Assembly (NCBI RefSeq): GCF_017433805.1
Contig: NZ_JAFRGN010000011.1
Span: 124,001-188,000 of the forward strand
Source: Butyrivibrio sp.
GTDB taxonomy: Bacteria > Bacillota > Clostridia > Lachnospirales > Lachnospiraceae
Direction of reading: 5' to 3'
Length of the DNA: 64,000 nucleotides
Positions 26,211 through 35,399 of the stretch are shown piece by piece. A model generated the notes under the pieces. That model was not told the DNA's origin, made no database searches, and saw only the letters and a program-made list of their open reading frames with translations. Each line of letters opens with the position of its first letter. Position 1 is the first letter of the stretch. The translations under genes and the position numbers were made by a program.

Positions 26211-27656
26211 TTAGTTATTGCTTGAGAATATATCATTCAACTCTTCATAATACTCATCAATAGCTTCCTGCATTGTCTGATCCCCTGACCAAACAGCTGA
26301 AAAAGCAGAATCAAGTGTCGCATTGAATTCATCTGTTGCATTTACATAATACCATGCTGTTGACTGTGAATTATTCTTGGCATATTCAACTACAGCATTC
26401 TTGTACATTTCATACTCAGGATAGTTAGGATTCTTGATCCATTTATCAGTATACTCAGCATCTGTATACCACTTATCCAGAATAGGCATCCATGTTCCAG
26501 CCTCTATAAGTGACCAGCTGTTTTCTTCCTGATAATACCACTTAAGCCATGTCATAGCTTCTTCAGGATGCTCGGTTGTTGCAAACACAACATTTGGGCC
26601 TCCTGTGCAGATTGTTACTTTCTCTTTCATGTATGGAAGAACTCCTACACCATATCTAAAGTCAGCAGATGGGCCAAGGAAGGTACCAACATTCCAGGTA
26701 CCATCTGTTGCCATAACAACCTTCTTGGATCCAAGTGATGATTCAAGTGCATTTGCTGCGCTTGTTACTGGAGGTGCACAGTGATAAACCTCTGACAGGT
26801 CAGCTATTTTCTGAAGTGCTTCAACTGTAGCTGCATCATTGATCGTACATGCAGAACCATCGGCACTAAAGTATCCACCGCCATTACTCTTTGCCCACAC
26901 TTCAAGCTGCCATGGGAGAGTGTTAACAGTACATCCATAAATATCAACATTTGATGGATCAAAATCGGGACTAAGCGCATTATTTCCGTTGATATCAACT
27001 GTAAGTGTCTGTGCGACCTTTACAAATGTATCCCAATCCCATGCATCATCAGCACTTGCAGGAGGTGTAAATTCAGAAATATCAAGTCCCTGAGCTGTAC
27101 ATACCTCTTCAAGAAGATCTATATTGTACCAAAGGTTCAGTACTTCATTGGCTGCAGAATATGCTACAGGTGTTCCCTGATACTTAAATGTAATAGAATC
27201 AAGTGGCTTAGAATCGCCTTCCCCGTACATCGAACTGATATCTGCAAGAAGACCATTCTCTGCAAATTTAAGAACTCCTGCTTCACTCATGATAGCTGTA
27301 TCAGGAAGCTCTCCTGCAGTTGCCATAGCATTAAGCTTGGTAACATAGATATCATGATCAATTTTGATAACTTCAACTTCAATCTCATCCTGTGACTGGT
27401 TAAACTTATCTGCTACTGCCTGTGTAGCTGCTGTTTCTGTCTCATTTCCCCACTGTGCGTAGGTAATATGAACTTTCTCTGATTTTGCCTCCTCAGTTGA
27501 CGAAGCAGTTGGTGTAGAAGCGGACTCAATAGTAGATGTAGTACTCTGTCCTTCTTCCATCACACTAGTTTCGCTAGTCGCGCCGCATCCTGACAATAGT
27601 ATAACTGTCGTAGTAACCATTGTTAACGCTGCGCTGAACAATCTTTTCTTTTGCAT
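26211..27656 (-). CDS. Extracellular sugar-binding lipoprotein (family 1)
   Basis: 481 residues. Lipobox LLSGCG after a basic signal. An acidic Ser/Thr linker follows, then a family-1 solute-binding domain beginning VHITYAQWGNETET. AAGGAGG precedes the ATG. It lies 36 bp after the GH127 gene and before both permeases, so it probably delivers arabinose oligosaccharides or related pectic sugars. The sugar is inferred only from the GH127 neighbour. Confidence 0.92.
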   Translation of the reverse strand: MQKKRLFSAALTMVTTTVILLSGCGATSETSVMEEGQSTTSTIESASTPTASSTEEAKSEKVHITYAQWGNETETAATQAVADKFNQSQDEIEVEVIKIDHDIYVTKLNAMATAGELPDTAIMSEAGVLKFAENGLLADISSMYGEGDSKPLDSITFKYQGTPVAYSAANEVLNLWYNIDLLEEVCTAQGLDISEFTPPASADDAWDWDTFVKVAQTLTVDINGNNALSPDFDPSNVDIYGCTVNTLPWQLEVWAKSNGGGYFSADGSACTINDAATVEALQKIADLSEVYHCAPPVTSAANALESSLGSKKVVMATDGTWNVGTFLGPSADFRYGVGVLPYMKEKVTICTGGPNVVFATTEHPEEAMTWLKWYYQEENSWSLIEAGTWMPILDKWYTDAEYTDKWIKNPNYPEYEMYKNAVVEYAKNNSQSTAWYYVNATDEFNATLDSAFSAVWSGDQTMQEAIDEYYEELNDIFSSNN

Positions 27657-27692
27657 CCCCTTAAATCCTCCTTTTTATGCTTACATTTTTAG

Positions 27693-29633
27693 TTACACTA
27701 AAACATTTTGCCAAACCTTCATTTCGCCTATGCCCCTGTTGTTCCAAAATGCATATGGGACCGCTTTTATCTTTACCGGTTTCTTCTCAAAAAGAGCCTC
27801 TCCATATAGCACATCATCTTTTACCTTTGGTGTGTCGACTCTTGCTCCTTCATAGCAGAAAATCGGCACTTCTCCCGGAAAACGATCAAGCGGCTTCATT
27901 TCTTCAAATACAGTATCAGCATTTACATATAATTCAGTCAGATTTTTCCCATTGTCTATTTCCTCAAGGCAGTAGACCATCGGACCATTTACCATTGCAA
28001 CCTTCCCTACATCAGCCCGTACTCTCGAATTTGCCGCTAACAGCTTGGGATGGTTATTCAAGTAAAGAGTAATTTCATGCATCCCACTTGGGATATCTAA
28101 TACCGCATAATTATTAAGCTCTTCCAAGGATACTTTTTTTCCATCAAGCTTAAGCTCTGGATTATTAGCATAACCTGGAATTCTTATCTTAAGCTTTATT
28201 CCCTCCTTTCCTTCACTCCTAATGTATACCTCTCCTTTTTGTAAAAGAGCTGACGAAAGCTCCAATTTCATATCTGACCCATTTATCGCTAGCTCTATGT
28301 TTGACGATATAAATTGATTTATTATAATCTCTTCATCATCCATCGCATATATGTACTGTCCCAATGAGGCCAATGTTCTTGCCAGGTTCGGAGGACAGCA
28401 GGCTACGCTAAACCATTTTTGTCTCTCTGGCTTTACATGATTCATGTATGTATCTTTGGTACAAAACTCAGGAATCATTTCCAGCGGATTTACATAAAAG
28501 TATCTATCCCCATCCAGATTCATAGCTGCAAGTATTGTGTTATACAGCGCCCTCTCCACAGTGTCATAATATAAAGCATTGCCCTTAAGAGCTGCCATTC
28601 TTTGACCAAACATCATCACCCCAACGGATGCACAAGTTTCACAATAATTTGTAGCATTTGGCAGGTCATAATCAGTCGTAAAACACTCCAAAAATCCACT
28701 GCTTCCAATTCCGCCTGTTATATACATTCTACGATTAACCATGCTATTCCAAAGTGCATCACAGGCTTTTTCCATTTCCATATCTTCTTCAATCATCGCC
28801 AGATCTGCCATGGCACTATACAGGTAAGTTGCTCTAACTGCGTGTCCCTCAGCATCGGACTGCTCGACCGGAGGCTTATCCGCCTGAGCATAAATCATCG
28901 AGTAATTACTAAACTCAGGAAAAAACTGCGGTTTTTTTCTGGAAGCAATTTCTCCTTGCAGATAATTGGGCTCCTGCCCTCTTTGTCTTACAAAATAATC
29001 TGCCTGCTTTTTATATTTATCATCACCTGTTAAATAATACAGTTTAACTAGGGCTAGTTCTATTTCCTCATGCCCAGGAACTCCGTGAATTTGACCATTT
29101 TCATTACCAAAAATTCTGCATATGAGATTCGCATTTTTAATTACCACATTAAGGAATCTGTCCTTTCCAGTTGCCTGATAATAAGCAACTGCCGCTTCTA
29201 TCATATGTCCAGAGGTATATAATTCGTGTCCTTCAACAAGATTTGTCCATTTTCCTTCAGGATTGTTGATCTGAAAAAAGGTGTTAAGGTACCCATCATC
29301 ATCCTGGGCTTTTTCAAGTATTTCTACCACCTCATCAATATTCTTTTCAAATTCTTTTCTAACGCCACTAGCAATACAATATGAAGCTGATTCAATCCAT
29401 TTGTAGAGATCAGTGTCCTGAAATACAACCCCTATTCTTTCACCATTTTCTAGACCGGCAGCAATCTTAAAATTCCGCAAACATCCTGTAGGCTCCATAT
29501 CCTCCACTTCATCGTTGAGGATTTTCCATTGATGTTCCAACATCACATCTCCAACTTTCTTGATGTAATGGCCAAACAAGGGGTCAGTAATTGTAATATG
29601 CTGAAGCTTAATTGGTCGAATATCTCTTCCCAT
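27693..29633 (-). CDS. GH127 beta-L-arabinofuranosidase
   Basis: 646 residues, normal for the family, with no signal peptide, so it acts inside the cell on imported oligosaccharides. The all-helical domain starts TDPLFGHYIKKVG. The zinc/catalytic elements known from Bifidobacterium HypBA1 are present: NYCETCASVG near residue 331 (Glu and Cys ligands) and ACCPPN near 411 (Cys pair, one the nucleophile). A C-terminal beta-domain follows. It releases L-arabinofuranose from plant glycoproteins or arabinan. It is first in the operon, directly behind LacI-type operators. Confidence 0.92.
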   Translation of the reverse strand: MGRDIRPIKLQHITITDPLFGHYIKKVGDVMLEHQWKILNDEVEDMEPTGCLRNFKIAAGLENGERIGVVFQDTDLYKWIESASYCIASGVRKEFEKNIDEVVEILEKAQDDDGYLNTFFQINNPEGKWTNLVEGHELYTSGHMIEAAVAYYQATGKDRFLNVVIKNANLICRIFGNENGQIHGVPGHEEIELALVKLYYLTGDDKYKKQADYFVRQRGQEPNYLQGEIASRKKPQFFPEFSNYSMIYAQADKPPVEQSDAEGHAVRATYLYSAMADLAMIEEDMEMEKACDALWNSMVNRRMYITGGIGSSGFLECFTTDYDLPNATNYCETCASVGVMMFGQRMAALKGNALYYDTVERALYNTILAAMNLDGDRYFYVNPLEMIPEFCTKDTYMNHVKPERQKWFSVACCPPNLARTLASLGQYIYAMDDEEIIINQFISSNIELAINGSDMKLELSSALLQKGEVYIRSEGKEGIKLKIRIPGYANNPELKLDGKKVSLEELNNYAVLDIPSGMHEITLYLNNHPKLLAANSRVRADVGKVAMVNGPMVYCLEEIDNGKNLTELYVNADTVFEEMKPLDRFPGEVPIFCYEGARVDTPKVKDDVLYGEALFEKKPVKIKAVPYAFWNNRGIGEMKVWQNVLV

Positions 29634-29671
29634 GTAAATCCCCTTTACCTTTTTTCATGAACCACATTCAT

Positions 29672-29686
29672 GGGTTAACGTTTTCC
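29672..29686. promoter_or_regulatory. LacI-type operator, site 1
   Basis: GGTTAACGTTTTCC, a half-conserved version of the GGTAAACGTTTACC palindrome, 40 bp before the GH127 start. Confidence 0.6.
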
Positions 29687-29741
29687 TTTCTCTTATAACA
29701 TCCAAATATCCCCAATAATATACGAGCATCGTTTATTTTTC

Positions 29742-29763
29742 TTAAGGTAAACGTTTACCTTAA
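29742..29763. promoter_or_regulatory. LacI-type operator, site 2 (perfect palindrome)
   Basis: TTAAGGTAAACGTTTACCTTAA is perfectly symmetric over 22 bp with the central CG of LacI-family sites. It lies midway between the divergent GH127 and lacI-type genes. The 273-bp gap 29634-29906 holds three such sites and both promoters. Confidence 0.88.
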
Positions 29764-29845
29764 ATAAATTCTATAGCTCGACTATTTTTCTGTAAATAGC
29801 TATTTTTAATAATAATTCAGCAATATTTTTGGTTGTTTTTTTAGA

Positions 29846-29861
29846 AGAAAACGTTTACCAT
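29846..29861. promoter_or_regulatory. LacI-type operator, site 3
   Basis: GAAAACGTTTACCATC, near-palindromic and matching site 2 in the core; 46 bp before the regulator start, suggesting autoregulation. Confidence 0.7.
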
Positions 29862-29906
29862 CAATATGTAATTATTTATGTTGTCTCAAAGAAATGAGGA
29901 AATACC

Positions 29907-30929
29907 TTGGCAAATATGAAAGAAATCGCCACTAGAGCTAATGTTTCTGTGGCCACAGTTTCAAAAGTTCTAAACGGGACTGGCAACATCAGCGAAGAAA
30001 CCGCCAAAAGGATTTTGGACATAGCATCAGATCTTAATTATCATCCAAATCTTTATGCCCGAACACTCAAAAAAGGGAATAGCAGAACAATTGGCATTTT
30101 GGCTGAAGACCTTACTGTTTTTAATACCCCTCCTGTAGTCGATGGCATAGGTGCTTTCTGCGAAGAGCATGATTATAGGTATATTTTTGAAAACCTTCGA
30201 ATCAACCAGTTGAAAATCGATCCCGACGTAGATCAGGACACCTATAATAAAATCAAAAATAACGCCATCTCACACATGGAATCCATGCAGGTTGACGGTA
30301 TTATATATGTAGGTTGTCATTCTCATCGTATTATTCCTAGCGTCTATGACAACGACCTGCCATTTGTATGTGCATACTGCATATCATCTTCGCTTGCTAT
30401 ACCATCCATTCTGTATGATGATGAACACTCAGCTTATGATGCAGTAACTCTACTGATCAAAAAAGGTCACAAAAAAATAGGCACTGTAACCGGTAAAACA
30501 GGCAGCGCTCACGCGAGATGGCGTCTTACCGGATACCAGGAAGCCCTCTACGATAATAATATTCCATATAATCCAAAGTTATGTATGAAAGGGGATTGGT
30601 CCAGAGACAGCGGCTATAACGCAGCCAAGGAGCTTTTAAAGCTTAACGTGACCGCCATATTCTCTCAAAACGACGAGATGGCAATGGGAATAATGGATGC
30701 CTGTTCTGAGGCAAATATCATAGTAGGAAAAGATCTATCTCTTATCGGCTTCGATAACAGAGAGCTTTCTACTGTATGCCGGCCACAGCTTTCTACAATA
30801 GAGCCACCACTCTATGACATCGGTTACACTGCTGCAGAAAGCTTAATCGCGCGTATTGAAAATAAACCCAATGTTCTACGCGGTGAAATCAGACTTCCAT
30901 GTAGAATAATAGAAAGAGCATCTACTTAA
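29907..30929 (+). CDS. LacI family transcriptional regulator
   Basis: 340 residues from TTG 29907, supported by GAGGA 6 nt upstream. N-terminal helix-turn-helix and hinge (MKEIATRANVSVATVSKVLNG) are followed by a periplasmic-binding-like sensor (GILAEDLTVFN, FSQNDEMAMGIMDA, LIGFDNRELS). It is divergent from the GH127/importer operon and the intervening palindromes match its family. It probably represses the operon until an arabinose-type inducer binds. A terminator follows. Confidence 0.95.
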   Translation: MANMKEIATRANVSVATVSKVLNGTGNISEETAKRILDIASDLNYHPNLYARTLKKGNSRTIGILAEDLTVFNTPPVVDGIGAFCEEHDYRYIFENLRINQLKIDPDVDQDTYNKIKNNAISHMESMQVDGIIYVGCHSHRIIPSVYDNDLPFVCAYCISSSLAIPSILYDDEHSAYDAVTLLIKKGHKKIGTVTGKTGSAHARWRLTGYQEALYDNNIPYNPKLCMKGDWSRDSGYNAAKELLKLNVTAIFSQNDEMAMGIMDACSEANIIVGKDLSLIGFDNRELSTVCRPQLSTIEPPLYDIGYTAAESLIARIENKPNVLRGEIRLPCRIIERAST

Positions 30930-30933
30930 GATC

Positions 30934-30971
30934 AAAAAAGGCTTTCCATGGAACCATGGAAAGCCTTCTTT
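30934..30971 (+). terminator. Terminator after the LacI gene
   Basis: AAAAAAGGCTTTCCATGG-AACC-derived loop-CCATGGAAAGCCTTCTTT: a ~14-bp stem. It separates the regulator from the convergent tRNA cluster and may work in both directions. Confidence 0.88.
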
Positions 30972-30975
30972 ATCC

Positions 30976-31055
30976 TGCGGGTGACAGGACTTGAACCTGC
31001 ACGGTCGCCCACCAGAACCTAAATCTGGCGCGTCTGCCAATTCCGCCACACCCGC
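30976..31055 (-). tRNA. tRNA-Leu (anticodon UAG)
   Basis: Acceptor GCGGGTG/CACCCGC, T-loop GTTCAAG, anticodon loop TTTAGGT. No encoded CCA. Last gene of a seven-tRNA cluster transcribed leftward. Confidence 0.95.
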
Positions 31056-31102
31056 TTAAAATAATAAAATCCCTAACCTCTCATGAAGCTAAGGATTATT
31101 AC

Positions 31103-31175
31103 TGAGACACGGGGGATTCGAACCCCCGACAACTTGATTAAAAGTCAAGTGCTCTACCACCTGAGCTAGTATCCC
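31103..31175 (-). tRNA. tRNA-Lys (anticodon UUU)
   Basis: Acceptor GGGATAC/GTGTCTC with two G-U pairs, anticodon loop CTTTTAA, T-loop GTTCGAA. No encoded CCA. Confidence 0.95.
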
Positions 31176-31218
31176 ATATTTCATTGTAAAATAGCGACGT
31201 AGTAAATCCATCGCTTAG

Positions 31219-31290
31219 CTGGGCTAGCCGGATTCGAACCGTCGTATGCAGCAGTCAAAGTGCTGTGCCTTACCGCTTGGCGATAGCCCA
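31219..31290 (-). tRNA. tRNA-Gln (anticodon UUG)
   Basis: Acceptor TGGGCTA/TAGCCCA, anticodon loop CTTTGAC, T-loop GTTCGAA. No encoded CCA. Confidence 0.95.
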
Positions 31291-31405
31291 AGATCGTAAG
31301 AGCTTAAGCCACATTTAGCTGGAGCTTCTACAATTATAATTCTATGCTATTTAAATAGCATATTCAAGAAAAAACGCCGATTCTCATCGGCACTAATTTC
31401 TGAAG

Positions 31406-31479
31406 GGTGGCTAGAGGGACTCGAACCCTCGATCTCCAGAACCACAATCTGGCGCGTTAACCAACTACGCTATAGCCAC
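31406..31479 (-). tRNA. tRNA-His (anticodon GUG)
   Basis: Acceptor GTGGCTA/TAGCCAC with a G at position -1 encoded before it (31480), anticodon loop TTGTGGT, discriminator C. A small hairpin at 31344-31361 separates it from tRNA-Gln. Confidence 0.95.
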
Positions 31480-31509
31480 CATATTACGGTTTGATTTCAA
31501 AAAAATAAG

Positions 31510-31583
<74 letters not shown>

Positions 31584-31611
31584 ACGTCAAAACGAGTTAT
31601 AAAAAACTCGA

Positions 31612-31682
31612 AGCGGGTGATGGGAATCGAACCCACGTATCCAGCTTGGAAGGCTGGTGTTCTACCATTGAACTACACCCGC
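31612..31682 (-). tRNA. tRNA-Gly (anticodon UCC)
   Basis: Acceptor GCGGGTG/CACCCGC, anticodon loop CTTCCAA, T-loop GTTCGAT. No encoded CCA. Confidence 0.95.
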
Positions 31683-31703
31683 AAGTGTTACGTTACGACT
31701 TAG

Positions 31704-31778
31704 TCGGGGTGACAGGATTCGAACCTGCGACCCCCTGCTCCCAAAGCAGGTGCTCTAGCCAAACTGAGCCACACCCCG
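31704..31778 (-). tRNA. tRNA-Pro (anticodon UGG)
   Basis: Acceptor CGGGGTG/CACCCCG, anticodon loop TTTGGGA, T-loop GTTCGAA. First gene of the cluster, directly behind the promoter. Confidence 0.95.
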
Positions 31779-31814
31779 ATTCGTTGTGTTGCCTTTTGCC
31801 GTAACGCAAGAAGT

Positions 31815-31844
31815 ATTATATAACGATTTGAAAGGAAATGTCAA
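31815..31844 (-). promoter_or_regulatory. SigA promoter of the tRNA cluster
   Basis: Minus-strand TTGACA (31844-31839), 18-nt spacer, TATAAT (31820-31815), 37 bp before tRNA-Pro. Confidence 0.88.
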
Positions 31845-31872
31845 CACTATTTTTACAAGTTTTTTTTCGTAA

Positions 31873-32355
31873 TTATAAGTACTTTATTTCATGATTTATT
31901 TGACCGTCATCATCGATAAAAAGCACTAAATAACTAGGTCTTCGACCTTCTTGTCTCGGATAGGATAAGCTGCCAGGATTAAACAAATATACATCATCTA
32001 TTTTTTTGGCAACAGGTTTATGACTGTGTCCAAAAATAATAACATCTGCCCCTCTGGCAATTCCTTCGCTTCTGATACTCTCATAATCCATGCTCACATA
32101 ATAATGATGACCATGAGTTACAAAAAAAGTATGTCCATCAAGTTCAAATTCAAGTTCTCTGTTCAGATCAGAAAAAAAGTCGTTATTACCTGCCACAAAA
32201 TAAACAGGGCAATTGGCTGCAAGGGCAAATTTGCCCTCAGAGCCCTCAAAATCGCCGCAATGGATAATTCCATTCAATGGTTCTTCTATATCCAGCACAT
32301 CATAGAAATTCTGATCTCTCCCATGTGTATCGCTTACCACAAGATACTTATGCAT
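31873..32355 (-). CDS. YfcE/MJ0936-type metallophosphoesterase
   Basis: 160 residues from ATG 32355; a TTG at 32367 is a possible alternative. Neither start has a well-spaced ribosome site. The calcineurin-like metal motifs are SDTHG, CGDFEG, AGNND, THGHHY and FGHSHKP. The family hydrolyses phosphodiesters in vitro with Mn2+; the physiological substrate is unknown. It is the last gene of an operon with rdgB, 70 bp after it. Confidence 0.9.
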   Translation of the reverse strand: MHKYLVVSDTHGRDQNFYDVLDIEEPLNGIIHCGDFEGSEGKFALAANCPVYFVAGNNDFFSDLNRELEFELDGHTFFVTHGHHYYVSMDYESIRSEGIARGADVIIFGHSHKPVAKKIDDVYLFNPGSLSYPRQEGRRPSYLVLFIDDDGQINHEIKYL

Positions 32356-32424
32356 ACAACCAAACAAAACCTTTCAAATATTTCCAAATCTGATATCATC
32401 AGACACCAAGCCAACAATGCTCTA

Positions 32425-33039
32425 TTAAGCAAGCTCAGCGCGAAGCACCTCTTCCATCTCTCTAAGTGCCTTACCCCTGTGGCTGATGGCATTCTTCTCA
32501 TCTTCTGTAAGCTCAGCGCTTGTCTTACCGTATTCAGGTAAAAAGAAAATAGGATCATAGCCAAAACCATTGCTGCCGGCTATTTCATGAGCTATATGGC
32601 CTTCCATCTTGCCAAGGAAGCTAAACTTTCTTCCGTCAGGAAAAACGGCTGAAATAGCACAAACAAACCTTGCTGTTCTCTCTTCTTCTGGAACGCCGTC
32701 CAATTTATCGATAATAGCCTGATTCTTGATGTCATAGGATGTATCTTTTCCCATATATCTAGCAGAGTAAATACCTGGTTCTCCGCCAAGATAATCCACT
32801 TCAAGTCCTGAATCATCAGCAAGAACGATACTATCATCTTCCGGGTTCATCTTCTTGAGACTCTCAGAAACTGATACAGCCTTGATCATAGAATTCTCAG
32901 CAAAAGTAGTGCCTGTCTCATCAATATCATCCTGAACACCAGCTTCTGCCATAGACAGAATATCCATCCCTAAATCGCCCAGAATTCTGTGTATTTCTTT
33001 AAGCTTACCCTTATTTCCCGTAGCAAAAACTATTCTCAT
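32425..33039 (-). CDS. rdgB: Non-canonical purine NTP pyrophosphatase RdgB/HAM1
   Basis: 204 residues, full length. It removes dITP and XTP from nucleotide pools. Motifs are FATGNKGKLKEI, ADDSGLEVDYLGGEPGIYSARYMG, GSNGFGYDPIFFLPEYGKT and ISHRGKAL. Its ATG overlaps the preceding gene's TGA (ATGA at 33036-33039), indicating coupled translation. It is commonly placed beside the YfcE-type phosphoesterase in Firmicutes. Confidence 0.97.
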   Translation of the reverse strand: MRIVFATGNKGKLKEIHRILGDLGMDILSMAEAGVQDDIDETGTTFAENSMIKAVSVSESLKKMNPEDDSIVLADDSGLEVDYLGGEPGIYSARYMGKDTSYDIKNQAIIDKLDGVPEEERTARFVCAISAVFPDGRKFSFLGKMEGHIAHEIAGSNGFGYDPIFFLPEYGKTSAELTEDEKNAISHRGKALREMEEVLRAELA

Positions 33040-34088
33040 TTCATCTCCTCAAATGCATCCGTTATTCCCTGATATATTCCAGATGCCATTTTTCCTATAT
33101 ATAATTTATCTTTAAGTCTGTTCTGATCTTCCTCTACGTTCAATTCCCCAACTGATATCTTGGCAGATGGAGCCTTAGAAGCTGCAAGCACTGCATCATC
33201 CTCATATTCAGGATATACCCCGATGACATTAGTGCCTGATTTACCAGCGCATCCATTTACAAGCGCGCCAGCAAACTGGGCATTATTCATCTTACGCAAA
33301 AAGAATTCATCGTTATAATATGCTCTGATGCCATCCTGACCATCCTGGCTTATATCAGCACCAATTCTGACAACGAGATCCGCCTGGGAATCCTCTATAA
33401 GCTGAAGTCTCTTGGCATCATCAACGTCAGTATCAGAAAGCCTCGTATAATAGAATTTGATCGTGTTGTTCTCAGTTTTTTCTACTTCCGTTCTGAGAGC
33501 AAGAGCTACATCCAGCGCTATATCTTTTTCCGAATATACATCAAAAGAAGCACCTGCATCGCTTCCACCGCAGGCAGGATCCACTACAACAATCTGATCA
33601 TACTCTTCGTATGGTTTAAAAAATCTGACTTCTATGGTGCTGGATTCGGTTAAAGAGCTCTCATTGGCATATAGGCCGTCAAGCTTAAAATCAAGGCACA
33701 CACTTCCCGTATCGTTTTCAGTAATGCAAATTGCTTCATCAATGATATCAAGGTCAGAAATAACAGCATTATCCAGGTAAAAGCCTTCTTCTCTACAGTC
33801 AATGTAGATTCGAAGCTCGTGGTCCACATATCTGTCTTCCATAACAATATCATCCGAACTGACGCTCTTGGATAGCGGAATAGTAAGCTTACCTACCTGT
33901 CTGCCTGAAGTATTCTTATCCACAAGAAGGTTATAGGACTCACTACTGTATTCTCTATCCAGGTTCTGGCCTGCAGCGTCGGTAATGAGAATATGCTTGG
34001 TAGCAGATCTGTGCAGCATTACAGCAATACTTACGACAGTAAAAACAGATGCCCTGATCAACATCTTTTTCATTTCTGCGTTATTCAT
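33036..34088 (-). CDS. Amidase_3-like (CwlD/AmiC fold) protein lacking zinc ligands
   Basis: 350 residues. A membrane anchor or signal at about residues 8-25, a ~130-residue extracellular region, then an N-acetylmuramoyl-L-alanine amidase fold. In active members the first zinc site is DPGHGGxDxG; here it reads DPACGGSDAG, with His replaced by Cys. The Glu of SEKDIAL is kept. The second zinc His, usually in SIHAN, is replaced (RIGAD), and the catalytic Glu segment is not recognisable. It is most likely a non-catalytic wall-binding or regulatory relative. The gene lies between an RNA methyltransferase gene and rdgB, all overlapping or within a few bases. Confidence 0.8.
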   Translation of the reverse strand: MNNAEMKKMLIRASVFTVVSIAVMLHRSATKHILITDAAGQNLDREYSSESYNLLVDKNTSGRQVGKLTIPLSKSVSSDDIVMEDRYVDHELRIYIDCREEGFYLDNAVISDLDIIDEAICITENDTGSVCLDFKLDGLYANESSLTESSTIEVRFFKPYEEYDQIVVVDPACGGSDAGASFDVYSEKDIALDVALALRTEVEKTENNTIKFYYTRLSDTDVDDAKRLQLIEDSQADLVVRIGADISQDGQDGIRAYYNDEFFLRKMNNAQFAGALVNGCAGKSGTNVIGVYPEYEDDAVLAASKAPSAKISVGELNVEEDQNRLKDKLYIGKMASGIYQGITDAFEEMK

Positions 34089-34094
34089 CTATTC

Positions 34095-35243
34095 TCATCC
34101 ATTTCTCTTAGGTGGCTTAGGTCCCATGAACTGGTAAAAATATGTCTTGATCATACCGTTATAGATCTTACGGTTCTTGTCAGCTTTTTTACCGATATAT
34201 TTCTCAGCCTGTTCAAAGCCTGTTATCAGATACATTGACCAGGCATCAAGCTCCTTGTACCTTGCACCAATTGTCTTATAAAGAGCAGGAAGTTCATTCT
34301 GCTCACCAATTCTTTCTCCATAAGGAGGATTTGTAATGATAAAGCCATATTTCTTTCTATGGCTAAGGTCAGCTATATCTCTTGCCTGGAAGTGGATCAT
34401 ATTCTCTACGCCTGCTTTCTTGGCGTTGATACGCGCAATATCCACCATCTCAGGATCAAGGTCATAGCCCTGAATATCCGTCTCAACACTTAAATCAATA
34501 TCATCTCTGGCCTCATCACGTACATCCTGCCAGTTCTGCGGAGTAATGATGTGAGTCCAGCTCTCAGCTGTGAAATGTCTGTTCATTCCTGGCGCTATAT
34601 TAGCAGCCATCATAGCCGCTTCAATGGGAATAGTTCCACTACCGCAGAAAGGATCCACAAGAATTCTGTCCGCATGCCATGGAGTCAACATAATAAGAGC
34701 AGCAGCAAGGTTCTCTGCAATAGGAGCCTTGGATTCAAGCTTACGATAGCCTCTCTTATGAAGAGAATCACCTGTAGTATCAAGGGCTACAGTAACTTCA
34801 TCTTTCATAATGAACACTCTGATAGGAAAGCTCTCTGCATCCTCTTTAAACCAATCTGTATGATAGCTCTGCTTCATACGCTCAACGATAGCCTTTTTAA
34901 CAATAGACTGTATATCTGACGGGCTAAAGAGCTTACTCTTAACACTAGATGCCTTTTTAACCCAGAATTTGCCTCTCTCAGGGATATATTCTTCCCAAGG
35001 AAGATTCTTGACTCCCTGGAAGAGCTCTTCAAAGGATTCCGCATGAAAGCTTCCAACCTTTATTAGAATTCTCTCAGCTGTTCGAAGGCAAATATTAGCC
35101 CTGCATACAGCATCAGCATCTCCGGCAAAAGTAATCCTTCCGTCAACTGATTCAGTGATATCATATCCCAAATCGATAATTTCTTTTTTCAAAACCGCTT
35201 CCAGGCCAAAATGACATGGAGCTATCAATTCCATTTTTTTCAT
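34095..35243 (-). CDS. THUMP-domain class I SAM RNA methyltransferase (RlmL/YpsC-like)
   Basis: 382 residues. An N-terminal THUMP region binds RNA. The methyltransferase fold has VDPFCGSGTIPIEAA (SAM binding), then TNPPYGERIGE, the NPPY motif of N2-guanine methyltransferases. Related proteins methylate 23S rRNA G2445. The C-terminus ends in a basic tail. It is first in a four-gene operon. No good ribosome site precedes ATG 35243 (AGAGG is 17 nt upstream). Confidence 0.93.
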   Translation of the reverse strand: MKKMELIAPCHFGLEAVLKKEIIDLGYDITESVDGRITFAGDADAVCRANICLRTAERILIKVGSFHAESFEELFQGVKNLPWEEYIPERGKFWVKKASSVKSKLFSPSDIQSIVKKAIVERMKQSYHTDWFKEDAESFPIRVFIMKDEVTVALDTTGDSLHKRGYRKLESKAPIAENLAAALIMLTPWHADRILVDPFCGSGTIPIEAAMMAANIAPGMNRHFTAESWTHIITPQNWQDVRDEARDDIDLSVETDIQGYDLDPEMVDIARINAKKAGVENMIHFQARDIADLSHRKKYGFIITNPPYGERIGEQNELPALYKTIGARYKELDAWSMYLITGFEQAEKYIGKKADKNRKIYNGMIKTYFYQFMGPKPPKRNG

Positions 35244-35348
35244 AAAATACTAATATAACCTCTTTATCTAAGCCACAATAACAGCAGATTTATTATATCA
35301 ATGGTATTGGTGTATTGTAAACTCGTCCGCGAACCGCCGCAATAAATA

Positions 35349-35376
35349 AGGGCCTGCCAGTTTAGTGGCAAGCCCT
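35349..35376 (-). terminator. Terminator after the pectinase gene
   Basis: AGGGCTTGCCA-CTAAA-TGGCAGGCCCT with one mismatch, then TTATTTATT on the minus strand, 23 bp after the stop. Confidence 0.8.
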
Positions 35377-35399
35377 CATTCATGGAAATACTTATATGA

